A stretch of DNA of 64,000 nt from Kitasatospora humi (GCF_020907985.1 NZ_JAJJPA010000008.1:1-64000); one strand, 5' to 3'; shown: positions 27,771-36,340, counted from the stretch's first letter. Notes: generated from the letters alone by a model not told the origin. Numbers and translations: made by a program.

Positions 27771-28988
27771 GTGACCGTCTGGGACGACCTGGTGGGCCAG
27801 GAACGGGTGGTCGAGCAGCTGACCGCGGCCGCCTCGGCGGCCCGCGCCACCGTGCTCGCAGGTCGCTCCGGCGATCCGGCCCCGGGCGGCAACGCCTCGC
27901 TGATGACGCATGCCTGGCTCTTCACCGGCCCGCCCGGCGCAGGCCAGACCACGGCCGCGCGGGCCTTCGCCGCCGCGCTGCAGTGCACCAGCCCCGACCT
28001 CGACCTGGGCGGCACGCCCGGCTGCGGGTTCTGCGAGGGCTGCCACACGGTCATGGCCGAGAGCCATGCCGACGTGAAGATCGTCCGCAGTGACGGCCTG
28101 TCGATCGGCGTCGGCGACATGCGCGAGCTGGTGCTGCGCGCCTCCTCCTACCCGACCGGCGGCCGCTGGTCCGTGATCCTGATCGACGCGGCGCACCGGC
28201 TCACCGAGGCGGCGGCGAACGCGTTGCTCAAGGGCGTCGAGGAGCCCTCACCGCGGACCGTCTGGCTGCTCTGCGCACCGTCGGTCCAGGACACCCTGCC
28301 GACCATCCGCTCGCGCTGCCGCCACCTGGTGCTGCGCACCCCCGCACCGGAGGCAGTGGCCGACCTGCTGGTGCGGCGGGACGGCGTGGCGCCGCAGCTG
28401 GCCGAGCTGGCGGCCCGGGCCGGCCAGGGCGACGTGGAGCGCTCGCGCCGCCTGGCGGTGGACGAGCAGGCCCGCACCCGCCGCCTGGAGGTGCTGCGGA
28501 TCCCGCTGGAGGTCGCGGACATCGGCGGCTGCCTGGCGGCCGCCCAGCGCCTGGTCGACACCGCGAAGGCGGACGCCGAGGCACTGGCCGAGACCCGGGA
28601 CGCCAAGGAGACCGAGGACCTCAAGGCGGCCTACGGCGCGGCCGAGGGCCTGGGGGGCAAAGCACCGCGCGGCATGGCGGGAGCGGTCAAGGAGCTTGAG
28701 AAGCGGCAGAAGAGCCGGGCCACCCGGACTCGCCGGGAGACCCTGGCCACCGCTCTGCTGGACCTGCTCGGCTTCTACCGGGACGTGCTGGCGCTGCAGC
28801 TCGGCTCGACCGGCGCGCTGGCCAACCAGGACCAGCGCGCCGCGCTGGACCGCATCGCCGCGGGCGGCCCGCCGGAGGGCACGCTGCGCCGGATCGAGGC
28901 GGTGCTGGCCTGCCGGGAGGCGCTGGACCGCAACGTCGATCCGCTGCTGGCGGTCGAGGCGATGACGATGGCGCTGCGCGCGGGCTGA
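27771..28988 (+). CDS. holB: DNA polymerase III delta' clamp-loader subunit
   Basis: This 405-residue clamp-loader subunit forms part of the complex that loads the sliding clamp. It starts with VWDDLVGQERVVEQL. The P-loop region is GPPGAGQTTAA, where the Walker A Lys is Gln59, as expected for a subunit that need not hydrolyse ATP. A four-Cys zinc module (Cys72, 85, 88, 91; CGFCEGC) follows. The SRC motif (TIRSRCRHLVL) and sensor LLKGVEEPSPRTVWLLC are present. The GTG at 27771 follows GTGGGAGCAGCG. It lies downstream of tmk, as is common in bacteria. Confidence 0.94.
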   Translation: MTVWDDLVGQERVVEQLTAAASAARATVLAGRSGDPAPGGNASLMTHAWLFTGPPGAGQTTAARAFAAALQCTSPDLDLGGTPGCGFCEGCHTVMAESHADVKIVRSDGLSIGVGDMRELVLRASSYPTGGRWSVILIDAAHRLTEAAANALLKGVEEPSPRTVWLLCAPSVQDTLPTIRSRCRHLVLRTPAPEAVADLLVRRDGVAPQLAELAARAGQGDVERSRRLAVDEQARTRRLEVLRIPLEVADIGGCLAAAQRLVDTAKADAEALAETRDAKETEDLKAAYGAAEGLGGKAPRGMAGAVKELEKRQKSRATRTRRETLATALLDLLGFYRDVLALQLGSTGALANQDQRAALDRIAAGGPPEGTLRRIEAVLACREALDRNVDPLLAVEAMTMALRAG

Positions 28989-28994
28989 CAGGGC

Positions 28995-29126
28995 GCGCTC
29001 TCCGGGGCGCGCGCCGGCCGGCGGGGTGCGCTCTCCGGGGTGCATGCTGGCCGGCGGGGTGTACTCACCGTCATGCGGGCTGGCCGGCGGGGCGCGCCCT
29101 CCGCTGTGCGGCGGGCTGCTGCGGGG
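28995..29126 (+). repeat. 33-bp tandem repeat after holB
   Basis: Four units start at 28995, 29028, 29061 and 29094 with a period of exactly 33 bp. Each holds GCGCTCTCCGGGG or a variant plus GGCCGGCGGGG. The array begins 7 bases after the holB stop. The rest of 28,989-29,346 shows no gene. Confidence 0.85.
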
Positions 29127-29346
29127 CGCGCGCTACGAGGTGCACGTGGGCTGGTAAGGCGCGCGCCGGCCGGTGCGCGCGGGCTGCCGCTCCGCTTCCG
29201 TCCGCTGCTCGGGCGACCATCGCTCGTTCGAGTGAACACCGGGGTTGGTGCATCGCGCTGCACCGCTTCCCGGTCGGCTTCTTGCACGCTGTGGAACGAG
29301 CGCGCCGGGACCACTCCGGCTCCGAGTCCTCGCGAGGGAGTGCCCG

Positions 29347-30393
29347 ATGTCCCGTCCAGTGCTGCTGGCGTCGGCCGCGGTGGTGCTGGCGGCGGGCTGT
29401 TGGCTGGCCCGGGCAGCGCTCACCCGGTGGCGCGGGGAGCGCGCGGCGCGCGCGTACGAGCTGGTGGCCGAGATGCGACCGGTGGTGTTACGGATGTCCG
29501 GCGCAGTGCTCTGTGGCCTGGGGGCGACGGCGCTGGTGGTGGACGCCCTGCTGACCGGCCGACAGCTCCCGGACGGCACGCGTCGGCTCTCCGCTGCGGC
29601 GCTGGCCGTGCTGCCCACCCCCGCGAAGCCGGCGCCGTCAGCGAGCGCGACCGATCCACCGCGATTCGTCGGCATCGGCCACCCCGCCGAGGGAGAGCTG
29701 CTGGAGGCGGCAGTGCCCGGCGCGGACGGCAGCCCGCGCGCCGTGCGGGTCTGGCTGCCGCCGCACTACGCCGAGGACCCGTCGGCCCGCTACCCCGTCC
29801 TGGTGCTGCCCGGCGCCGTCCCGGGCCGGACCGTGGACGCCGAGCTGCCGGACGTCTTCGACGGCCTGGCCTCGGCGATCAAGCTGGGCCGGACCCGACC
29901 GTTCGTCGCCGTCGCCCCCGCGGCTACCACCCACCCATGCGACTCGGGGGCGGTCGACGACGCCTCGATCCGCACCGCCGTGGCCGGTGCCTTCCGCACC
30001 CTGCCGCCCGGGCCGCCGGCCTGGGCCGCCCTGGGCGTGGCGGACGGCGCGCAGTGCGCGGTGGCGGCCGAGCTGACCCACCCTGACCTGTACGGCGCGG
30101 CAGCCGGCGTGTCCGGCCGCTACGACGCGCAGGCCCTCTCCCAGGCGGCGGCTGACACCTCGTCGGGCCCGGCGCCCCGGGTGCTGCTGGCGGCGGCGAA
30201 GGACGACGCCGACGGCTTGGCCGCCGCACACCGGCTGGCCGACGCGCTGGGCACCGGGCGGGGCCCGGCACCGCGCACCCAGGTGGGGCTCTCCGACGCG
30301 GTGCAGGACCACACCCCCGAGCGGGAGCGGCTGCGGCTGATCCGGCTGGCCGCCCAGTACCTGAGCGATACGCTCACCCGCTCTGCCCCTTGA
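29347..30393 (+). CDS. Esterase-fold membrane protein lacking the catalytic Ser
   Basis: This is a 348-residue protein. Two hydrophobic helices (ASAAVVLAAGCWLARAAL; MSGAVLCGLGATALVVDALL) lie in the first 70 residues, followed by an extracytoplasmic alpha/beta-hydrolase-like domain. VRVWLPPHYAEDPSARYPVL is typical of esterase-D/mycolyltransferase-like folds. The expected nucleophile elbow GxSxG reads GVADGA, so Ser is replaced by Asp. A catalytic role is therefore doubtful; binding or a structural role is possible. The ATG at 29347 is chosen because the longer frame (from 29245) adds a non-membrane leader. Confidence 0.7.
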   Translation: MSRPVLLASAAVVLAAGCWLARAALTRWRGERAARAYELVAEMRPVVLRMSGAVLCGLGATALVVDALLTGRQLPDGTRRLSAAALAVLPTPAKPAPSASATDPPRFVGIGHPAEGELLEAAVPGADGSPRAVRVWLPPHYAEDPSARYPVLVLPGAVPGRTVDAELPDVFDGLASAIKLGRTRPFVAVAPAATTHPCDSGAVDDASIRTAVAGAFRTLPPGPPAWAALGVADGAQCAVAAELTHPDLYGAAAGVSGRYDAQALSQAAADTSSGPAPRVLLAAAKDDADGLAAAHRLADALGTGRGPAPRTQVGLSDAVQDHTPERERLRLIRLAAQYLSDTLTRSAP

Positions 30394-30420
30394 CTTGCCC
30401 CCGTGACGCTGCCCGCCCCC

Positions 30421-30520
30421 TGACCCGCCGCCGTGACCCTGCCCACCCCGTCCCTGTGCCCGCCCCTGTGACGCTCGCCCTCTGCTCCCTTGACCCGCCG
30501 TCGCGACCCTGCCCACCCCG
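30421..30520 (+). repeat. 30-bp direct repeat pair in a CCGCC/GTGAC-rich gap
   Basis: A 30-bp element starting TGACCCGCCG is present at 30421-30450 and, with two differences, at 30491-30520. Shorter GTGACGCT/GTGACCCT copies lie around them. It fills the 195-bp gap before the aminopeptidase gene. Confidence 0.75.
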
Positions 30521-30588
30521 CCTGACGCTCACCCCCGATCCGCCCCGCCCCGCCCCGCTCGCCCCCCGATCCGCCGAGGAGACGCCGC

Positions 30589-32151
30589 ATGCCGCAGCCG
30601 TTGAGGACGGTCACCGCACTGCTCGCCGCTGGACTGCTGCTGGCCGGCTGTGCCAGTGACCGCTCCACCCACGCGCGCCCCTCCACCACCGGTAGCCCCG
30701 CGGCCGCCGCACCGGCACCGCTGCAGCCGCTGCCCGCCGAGGCGCCGGCCGAGCTGGCGTCCTACTACGGCCAGCGGCTCGACTGGCAGCCGTGCGACAA
30801 CGGGTTCCAGTGCGCCACCGTCAAGGTGCCGCTGGACTACGCGCACCCGGCAGCCGGCGACCTGAGCCTGGGCGCGGTGCGCCACCCGGCGGACGGCGAG
30901 GGCGGCCGGCCGCGGACGGGTTCGCTGCTGCTCAACCCCGGCGGCCCGGGCGGCTCCGCGGTGGAGTACGTGGAGGCGGTGGCGAGCAGCTATCCGTCGC
31001 AGGTCCGCGCCGCCTACGACCTGGTCGGCCTGGATCCGCGCGGGGTCGGCCGCAGTGCTCCGGTCAACTGCTTGAGCGGGGACCGGATGGACGCCTTCAC
31101 CGCCGTCACCACCACCCCGCACGACCAGCAGGAGATCGATCAACTGGTCGCTGCCGACCGGGAGTTCGCGGCAGGCTGCGCGCAGCGTTCAGGCGGCCTG
31201 CTGGGCCACGTCAGCACCGTGGAGGCCGCCCGTGACATGGACGTGCTGCGCGCCGTGCTCGGTGACGACAAGCTGAACTACGTCGGCAAGTCCTACGGCA
31301 CCCTGCTGGGCGCCACCTACGCCGGGCTGTTCCCCAGCCGGGTCGGCCGGATGGTGCTGGACGGCGCGATGGACCCGGCGCTCGACGCGGCGACCGGCAA
31401 CCGCGCCCAGGCCGGCGGCTTCGAGACCGCCTGGGCCTCGTTCGCCAAGGACTGCGGCAAGCGGGCCGACTGCCCGATCGGCACCGATGAACAGCAGGCC
31501 GGCAGTCAACTGGACGCCCTGCTCGGCTCCTTGGACGCACACCCGTTGCCCGCCACGGGCGCGCGCAAGCTGACCGAGGCGCAGGCGGTCACCGGGGTGC
31601 TGGCGGCGATGTATGCGCCACCGCTGTGGCCGCAGCTGCGCAGTGCGCTGGCCGCGGCGCACGGCGGCGACGGCAGCGCGCTGCTGCGGCTCTCCGACGC
31701 GTACTACGAGCGTGCCGCGGACGGCAGTTACCAGAACCTGATGTTCGCCAACGCGGCAGTCAACTGCCTGGACCTGCCGCCGGCCTTCAACTCCCCGGCA
31801 GACGTGGCGAAGGCACTGCCGCAGTTCCGGCAAGCCTCGCCGCACTTCGGCACCGATCTGGCCTGGATGGCGCTGAGTTGCGCCTACTGGCCGGTCAAGG
31901 CAACCGGGGCGCCGCACACCATCCGCGCCGCCGGGGCCGCGCCGATCGTGGTGATCGGCACCACCCGGGACCCGGCCACCCCCTACGCCTGGGCCCAGTC
32001 ACTGGCCGGTCAGTTGGAGTCGGGTCGGCTGGTCAGCTACGACGGCGACGGCCACACCGCCTACGGGCGGCACGACGACTGCGTGGATTCGGCGGTCAAT
32101 CGCTACCTGACCGAGGGGCAGCCGCCGGCGTCCGGGCTGCGCTGCCCCTGA
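30589..32151 (+). CDS. Secreted tripeptidyl aminopeptidase-like lipoprotein
   Basis: This 520-residue exported protein has a signal peptide ending in the lipobox LLAGC (Cys at about 21). The alpha/beta-hydrolase core matches the Streptomyces Tap/SlpD/SlpE family: LLLNPGGPGGSAVEYV (oxyanion region), YVGKSYGTLLG (nucleophile Ser near 233), and a C-terminal TAP-like domain with VVIGTTRDPATPYAWA (Asp) and YDGDGHTAYGRHDDC (His). It should remove short peptides from exported proteins outside the cell. The ATG at 30589 follows CCGAGGAG. The last 56 bases overlap the convergent TetR gene. Confidence 0.92.
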   Translation: MPQPLRTVTALLAAGLLLAGCASDRSTHARPSTTGSPAAAAPAPLQPLPAEAPAELASYYGQRLDWQPCDNGFQCATVKVPLDYAHPAAGDLSLGAVRHPADGEGGRPRTGSLLLNPGGPGGSAVEYVEAVASSYPSQVRAAYDLVGLDPRGVGRSAPVNCLSGDRMDAFTAVTTTPHDQQEIDQLVAADREFAAGCAQRSGGLLGHVSTVEAARDMDVLRAVLGDDKLNYVGKSYGTLLGATYAGLFPSRVGRMVLDGAMDPALDAATGNRAQAGGFETAWASFAKDCGKRADCPIGTDEQQAGSQLDALLGSLDAHPLPATGARKLTEAQAVTGVLAAMYAPPLWPQLRSALAAAHGGDGSALLRLSDAYYERAADGSYQNLMFANAAVNCLDLPPAFNSPADVAKALPQFRQASPHFGTDLAWMALSCAYWPVKATGAPHTIRAAGAAPIVVIGTTRDPATPYAWAQSLAGQLESGRLVSYDGDGHTAYGRHDDCVDSAVNRYLTEGQPPASGLRCP

Positions 32152-32749
32152 CTTCCCCGTCGGTCGCCACCGCCGCCAACCAGTCGTCCAGCAGGGTGAT
32201 CTGACGCTCGGGCGGGAACTCGGTCGGCGCGAACAGCGCCTGCACCACCAGGCCGAGCACGAACGACTGGGCGGCGGCGGCCAGGTCGGCTGCCGGGGTG
32301 CCGGCGGGCAACTCGCCGCGCCGCTGGGCGATCTCCACCTGCTCGGTGAGCTTGACCCGGGAGCGCCGGTACCGTTCGGCGTGCTCGGCGGCCAGCTCCG
32401 GATCGGCAAGCGCGACGTCCCACGAGCCGACCCAGATCCGGTTGCCCGCGGTGCCGGCGGCGTCCAGGGGCAGCACGTCGAGCAGCAGGGTGCGCAGCGC
32501 GGGCAGTCCGTCGGCGGGGGCGGTCCGGCGCGGCCGCCGGGCCGACTGCTCGGCGAGCACCTCCAGGGCGGTGCGCAGCAGGGCCTGCTTGTTCGGGAAG
32601 TAGTGGGTGAGCAGTCCGGTGGAGGCGCCCATCTCGGCGGCGACCGCGCGCAGCGTCAGCGCCCCGAAACCCCGGTCGGCGAGCACCCGCCAGACGGCGG
32701 CCGAAACGTCGCGACGGCGGGCTTCATGATCTCCACGAGCGGGCGGCAT
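32096..32749 (-). CDS. TetR-family transcriptional regulator
   Basis: This 217-residue repressor has an N-terminal HTH (FGALTLRAVAAEMGASTGLLTHYFPNKQALL, residues about 30-60) and a ligand-binding C-terminal domain (VLGLVVQALFAPTEFPPE). The ATG at 32749 (MPPARGD) begins the conserved region. Upstream frame is open but has no site. The stop lies inside the 3' end of the convergent aminopeptidase gene. The divergent neighbour encodes an AfsA-like hot-dog protein. TetR receptors next to AfsA-type genes are the hallmark of gamma-butyrolactone loci, but this one cannot be called a receptor from sequence alone. Confidence 0.88.
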   Translation of the reverse strand: MPPARGDHEARRRDVSAAVWRVLADRGFGALTLRAVAAEMGASTGLLTHYFPNKQALLRTALEVLAEQSARRPRRTAPADGLPALRTLLLDVLPLDAAGTAGNRIWVGSWDVALADPELAAEHAERYRRSRVKLTEQVEIAQRRGELPAGTPAADLAAAAQSFVLGLVVQALFAPTEFPPERQITLLDDWLAAVATDGEVRGSAARTPAAAPRSGSD

Positions 32750-33132
32750 GGCGCCAGGGTAGCTGCCGAACGTCTGTTGCGTACGGGCCGCCGCTGTCCC
32801 CTTCCGAGGCCTGCGGCGCATCCAGCGCTCCTCCGCTCCGCGCGGCGGGGCCTGGCAGCCCACCACTCCTCGGCGAACTTGGGCGCGGATTTTGCCACCC
32901 TGACCAGGCGCACCGGTGCCGGTGCCGGTCCGACTGCCTTCCTGGGCGTTTCCAGGGGGTTTCCAAAGAGGTACTCCGGTGGCCACAAGGCGCATCGCCT
33001 GACCGGCCGCTTCGGGGTCACACTGAACGGGCCAAGCACTCGGGCGGTACGCGCGGTGGCAGGGCAGCGGCGGCTGGGCACACCGGCCGCCGTCGCCCGC
33101 CGTCCGGCAGCCGCCGACAGGGAGGAGCCCCC
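32750..33132. other. Divergent TetR / hot-dog promoter region
   Basis: This 383-bp region between divergent genes most likely holds both promoters. CACCGGTG (32911-32918) is a perfect 8-bp palindrome near the middle and could be an operator half. No full receptor box was recognised, and no gene is seen. Confidence 0.45.
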
Positions 33133-33624
33133 GTGACCACCGCCATGACCACCGCGCCGCTCCGCACCGCCGCCGCCCCCGCACAGGTCCCGATGGTCGA
33201 AGTCACCGGGACCGCACTCCTCCTCGACGAGCCGGCCGCACCACTGGCCTACGGTGCCGTCACGGTGAGCGGACTGCGCGAAACCGGCGACGCCGAGTAC
33301 ACCGCCCAGGCCCGCCTCCTCGGCTTCTCCGCGGACGCGGCCCACGAGCCGGCGCTGATGCTGGAGGCCGCCCGGCAGGCGGTGGCGGCCGGCGCCCGGT
33401 GCTTCTACTCGGCGCCCATGAGCGGCGAGACCGCCCTGACCTTCCTCCAGGTCCACTCCATGGGCCCCGGACCGGTCGCGGTCGCGGACTCCCTGCTCCT
33501 CAAGATCACGGTGACCGACCGCCAGGTCCACCACGGCACCGTCACCGCTCTGGACCACACCGTCGAGCTCTTCGCCGGCGACGCCCTCGTCGGCCGGGTC
33601 GACGTCGCCCTGCGCATCCGCTGA
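33133..33624 (+). CDS. AfsA-like single hot-dog domain protein
   Basis: This is a 163-residue protein. AHEPALMLEAARQAVAAGARC resembles the helix of AfsA-type hot-dog domains (HxPxMxLLEAARQA). Flanking strands YTAQARLLGF and VTALDHTVELFAGDALVGRV fit the fold. AfsA proper has two hot-dog repeats and makes gamma-butyrolactone signals by acyl transfer; here only one repeat is present, so acyl binding without full synthase activity is possible. The GTG at 33133 follows GGGAGGAGCCCCC. It is divergent from a TetR gene, the layout seen for autoregulator genes. The fold call is good; the signal-synthesis role is a guess. Confidence 0.7.
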   Translation: MTTAMTTAPLRTAAAPAQVPMVEVTGTALLLDEPAAPLAYGAVTVSGLRETGDAEYTAQARLLGFSADAAHEPALMLEAARQAVAAGARCFYSAPMSGETALTFLQVHSMGPGPVAVADSLLLKITVTDRQVHHGTVTALDHTVELFAGDALVGRVDVALRIR

Positions 33625-33637
33625 CCGCCCCCGGCTC

Positions 33638-33668
33638 CCGGGGTGACACTCACCTGCCCTCACCCCGG
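33638..33668 (+). terminator. Terminator after the hot-dog gene
   Basis: A 9-bp stem CCGGGGTGA / TCACCCCGG (33638-33646 with 33660-33668) has a 13-nt loop and lies 14 bases past the stop. Confidence 0.6.
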
Positions 33669-33763
33669 CCCCCACCCGAGCCCCCGGCCCCCGCCCGAGC
33701 CCCTGGTACTGAGCACCCCGCGAACCTGTGTAAACTAGCCCGCGTTGCCATAGTGGCAGCGGC

Positions 33764-33837
33764 GCCGCCTTAGCTCAGTTGGCCAGAGCAACGCACTCGT
33801 AATGCGTAGGTCGCGGGTTCGAATCCCGCAGGCGGCT
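33764..33837 (+). tRNA. tRNA-Thr (anticodon CGT)
   Basis: The 7-bp acceptor stem (GCCGCCT with AGGCGGC), D arm (GCTC...GAGC), anticodon stem ACGCA/TGCGT with loop CTCGTAA, and T arm GCGGG-TTCGAAT-CCCGC all fit a canonical cloverleaf. The anticodon CGT reads ACG. CCA is not encoded (TCAG follows). It marks the left side of the accessory region. tRNA-Thr genes are common integration sites in Streptomyces, but no second copy of its 3' end is visible in the window. Confidence 0.97.
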
Positions 33838-33842
33838 CAGAG

Positions 33843-33879
33843 AAGGCCCAGGTCAGATGCTTGCTGACCTGGGCCTTTT
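33843..33879 (+). terminator. tRNA-Thr intrinsic terminator
   Basis: A perfect 14-bp stem (33843-33856 with 33864-33877) with a 7-nt loop runs into TTTT. It lies 5 bases past the tRNA and is the clearest intrinsic terminator in the window. Confidence 0.9.
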
Positions 33880-33994
33880 GCTGTTTCCCGGCGTGCGGGC
33901 AGGCGCCAGCGACGCAATACGAGATCGCTTGCGTGAGCGCGGGTGTTGATCTCTGTCTGGATCTTGGCCTTCATGGTCCTGGACTTCGCAGACA

Positions 33995-34034
33995 CCGCTG
34001 CGGGCAGCCTCCAGCTGATGGCTGCCCGCAGCGG
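33995..34034 (-). terminator. Terminator of the XRE-flavoprotein-NUDIX operon
   Basis: A perfect 15-bp stem (CCGCTGCGGGCAGCC at 33995-34009 with its complement at 34020-34034) has a 10-nt loop. It lies 5 bases beyond the NUDIX stop on the minus strand. The rest of 33,880-34,039 shows no gene or clear integrase remnant. Confidence 0.75.
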
Positions 34035-34039
34035 TTCTG

Positions 34040-34450
34040 TCAGCACTTGAGCACGACGTTCAGGTATGCCTGCACCGGCTCGAAGATCCCGTACGGAACG
34101 TATTCGGGGATCTCTGCAAGCGCCACCCACGCCAGCGCGTCCAGTTCTCGTGGGTCACCGACGGCAGCGGTGCCGCTGACGATCTTGCAGACCATGTACG
34201 ACATCCATCGGCCGGTCTCCGGGTGGACGCGCTCGCCGAGGACCTTGATGGCGGCCACGTTCAGCCCCGTCTCCTCCGCGGTCTCGCGAACAGCCGCTTG
34301 CTCGGGAGACTCGCCGGGCTCGATCTTGCCTGCCGGGAACTGCCACGAGAGCTGGCCCTCGCTGACTCGGCGCCGGACCATCAGCACCCGACCCTCTCGG
34401 ATCACGATCGCGGCAGCGATACCTGGCCGTCCGTCTGAAGCCGGGTGCAT
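34040..34450 (-). CDS. NUDIX hydrolase
   Basis: This 136-residue enzyme has a complete Nudix box: GKIEPGESPEQAAVRETAEE then TGL (GX5EX7REUXEEXGU), residues about 40-62. It would hydrolyse a nucleoside diphosphate linked to another moiety, such as an oxidised nucleotide or sugar nucleotide. The exact substrate is unknown. The ATG at 34450 lies 3 bases after the flavoprotein stop, so it is the last gene of a three-gene operon with the flavoprotein and the XRE regulator. A strong hairpin follows. Confidence 0.9.
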   Translation of the reverse strand: MHPASDGRPGIAAAIVIREGRVLMVRRRVSEGQLSWQFPAGKIEPGESPEQAAVRETAEETGLNVAAIKVLGERVHPETGRWMSYMVCKIVSGTAAVGDPRELDALAWVALAEIPEYVPYGIFEPVQAYLNVVLKC

Positions 34451-34453
34451 CGG

Positions 34454-35005
34454 CTAATCCCTCTCCGTCGCTGAGGCCGCCACGGGGCGGAGCAGGTCGA
34501 GGACGTGGGTCCAGTTGTACTTGTCGCGGCCCCCGCCGGCCTTGGGCTTGTGGGGGACGTAGTCGCCGATCAGGACGCCCATCGACCGGAGCCGGGCCAG
34601 GCTCTCCGCGTACGCGGGGTGGGCGGCCTGGGCGGAGTTGACGTAGGGCTGGACGGCCACGGGGATGCCGAGGCCGTACGCCTCGCAGAGGATGCCGAGG
34701 GCGAGGGTGTCGGAGATACCGGCGGCCCACTTGTTGATGGTGTTGAAGGTGGCCGGGGCGACGGCGATGGCGTCGGCCGGGGGCAGTGGTTGGGGGATGC
34801 TCGGTGTGCGCCAGGCGGAGCGGATCGGGTAGCCGGTCTGGGCTTCGATGGCTTCCTGGTCTATGAACCCGAGTCCGTTCGGGGTCGCGATCACGCCGAC
34901 TCCCCAGCCCTCGGAATGGGCAGCGGTGATCAGTTCGCCCACTCCGTCGGCGATGCCCGACGCGCAGACGACGACGTAGAGGAACGGCTCGCGGTGCTCG
35001 GTCAA
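34454..35005 (-). CDS. Flavoprotein (PPC decarboxylase-like)
   Basis: This 183-residue protein of the flavoprotein/homo-oligomeric cysteine decarboxylase fold has an N-terminal Rossmann strand (LYVVVCASGIADGVGELI), DAIAVAPATFNTINKWAAGISD (the family's PA-x-N-T-I-x-K flavin and substrate motif), and PVAVQPYVNSAQAAHP. Relatives decarboxylate cysteine-type substrates or act in coenzyme A synthesis. This free-standing version sits with regulatory genes. The start is a TTG overlapping the XRE stop (TTGA), supported by GGGAGG 6 bases upstream. Confidence 0.82.
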   Translation of the reverse strand: MTEHREPFLYVVVCASGIADGVGELITAAHSEGWGVGVIATPNGLGFIDQEAIEAQTGYPIRSAWRTPSIPQPLPPADAIAVAPATFNTINKWAAGISDTLALGILCEAYGLGIPVAVQPYVNSAQAAHPAYAESLARLRSMGVLIGDYVPHKPKAGGGRDKYNWTHVLDLLRPVAASATERD

Positions 35006-36276
35006 ACCTGGCCTCCCAACTCCTGGCAGAAACGGCGAAGCTCGGGGACGGCGCCGCGCCAGTCGCGAGCGGCCATGTCACTGGCCAGCTCGAGCACGCT
35101 GGGCCGTCGGCGGATGTCCTCCGAGGCACAGCTCTCCGCGATCCTGAGCGCTTTGTATCCCTCGGCCAGTCTGCCCTGCTGGCTGTAGGCCCGTGCAGCC
35201 TCCACCCACAGTGCCGCTCGGCGCTCGGGGACCGGGATGCGCCTGCGCATCAGGGGCTGGGCGGCTTTCAACGCCGTTCCCGCGTCGCCCAGGACGACCG
35301 AGGCGCTCACCGAGTGAAGTGCCACGTTGGTCGGACTGAAGTTCGCCCAGGCTTCGGGGCTGTCGAGGTCGACATAGCGTGCGACCTCCTGGGCCTCGGC
35401 GAGGAACTCGGCGGTCGTGGCGCGGTCGCCGCCGGCGCTTGCGGCCGTCACCCCGCGAAGGAGCATGAGCCCCAGCGCGGCGAGGTACTCGGGTGGGCGC
35501 CGGTCGTAGCTGCCGGAGAGCTGGTCGGCGGTGTGCCGGATGAGGGTGACGGCGGCCGCGGTGTGCCGGTCGCGCGCGAGGACGTGCGCCTGGACGCGGA
35601 CGCTTGAGGCCATCACCACGGGGTCGGCGCTCCGTTCGGCCTCGGCCATGGCACGGCCGACCGCCAGCCAGGCGTTGCCGTGGTCGCCGAGCTTGAGCAG
35701 CAGGCTGACCGCGGTCTGGTACGCCGTCGCGAGGAGGCCGGACAGGACCTGATCGTCGCCGCGGGAGGCATCCTGGGCCTGGCGGAGGTCGGCGATCAGC
35801 GAGGGCAGAGCGCCTTCGAGTTCGGCGTACCGGCAGGTGTAGAACAGCCTCCGGGCCTGGGAGAGCCGGGCCGCGAGTGTGGCCTGCGGTTGTGGCGCGT
35901 GCTCGGCTGGAACAGGTCCGGGCAGCAGCGCCTGGACCAGCTCTATCTCCACGCGGGGACGGGGCGTCGGGGTCGCGAGCGCGGCGACGCTCGCGGTCAG
36001 GAAGTTGCGACGGTGCATGTCGTCCGTCCTGCTGTCCGCACTGGTATGGGAGGACAGGCCGAGGCTTTCCAGTGGGATGTCGAGCACGGCTGCGACAGCG
36101 CGCAGGACGTCGATGTCCTGCGTCCCCTTGCCGCTCTCCAACCGGCTGATCTTCGACTGGTGGTAGCCCAGTTCGGTGGCCACGTCCGCCTGCGACCGGC
36201 CGCTCAACACCCGTGCGCGGCGGATTACTTCTCCGATCCCGCCCGCTGCGGAGTGTCCTTTGGCCGTCTGCGACAT
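35002..36276 (-). CDS. XRE-family regulator with TPR domain
   Basis: This 424-residue protein has an N-terminal HTH_XRE domain (IRRARVLSGRSQADVATELG then YHQSKISRLESG, residues about 15-70). A Tat-like RRNFLTASVAALA stretch at about 110 is a common relic of this family, not a true signal. A long helical TPR-like domain follows, with repeats such as RRAALWVEAARAYSQQGRLA. Such proteins sense peptides or partner proteins and control linked genes. The ATG at 36276 has AGGAGAAGCC before it; an upstream start at 36327 does not. A palindromic element lies 65-92 bases upstream. It overlaps the flavoprotein start. Confidence 0.88.
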   Translation of the reverse strand: MSQTAKGHSAAGGIGEVIRRARVLSGRSQADVATELGYHQSKISRLESGKGTQDIDVLRAVAAVLDIPLESLGLSSHTSADSRTDDMHRRNFLTASVAALATPTPRPRVEIELVQALLPGPVPAEHAPQPQATLAARLSQARRLFYTCRYAELEGALPSLIADLRQAQDASRGDDQVLSGLLATAYQTAVSLLLKLGDHGNAWLAVGRAMAEAERSADPVVMASSVRVQAHVLARDRHTAAAVTLIRHTADQLSGSYDRRPPEYLAALGLMLLRGVTAASAGGDRATTAEFLAEAQEVARYVDLDSPEAWANFSPTNVALHSVSASVVLGDAGTALKAAQPLMRRRIPVPERRAALWVEAARAYSQQGRLAEGYKALRIAESCASEDIRRRPSVLELASDMAARDWRGAVPELRRFCQELGGQV

Positions 36277-36340
36277 GGCTTCTCCTGCCAATGCTGATCC
36301 TGCCTGGTGAGCCGAGCGTAGCCGCACCAGGACAACCCGT

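Noticed and set aside
28995..29126. A CRISPR-like array with a 33-bp period
   Set aside because: Whole units are repeated without unique spacers, and no cas genes are in the window.
32750..33132. A gamma-butyrolactone receptor box
   Set aside because: Only an 8-bp palindrome was found; the full roughly 22-bp receptor box pattern was not seen.
33764..33837. A phage attachment site at tRNA-Thr
   Set aside because: No integrase gene and no second copy of the tRNA 3' end were found in the window, so att sites cannot be supported.
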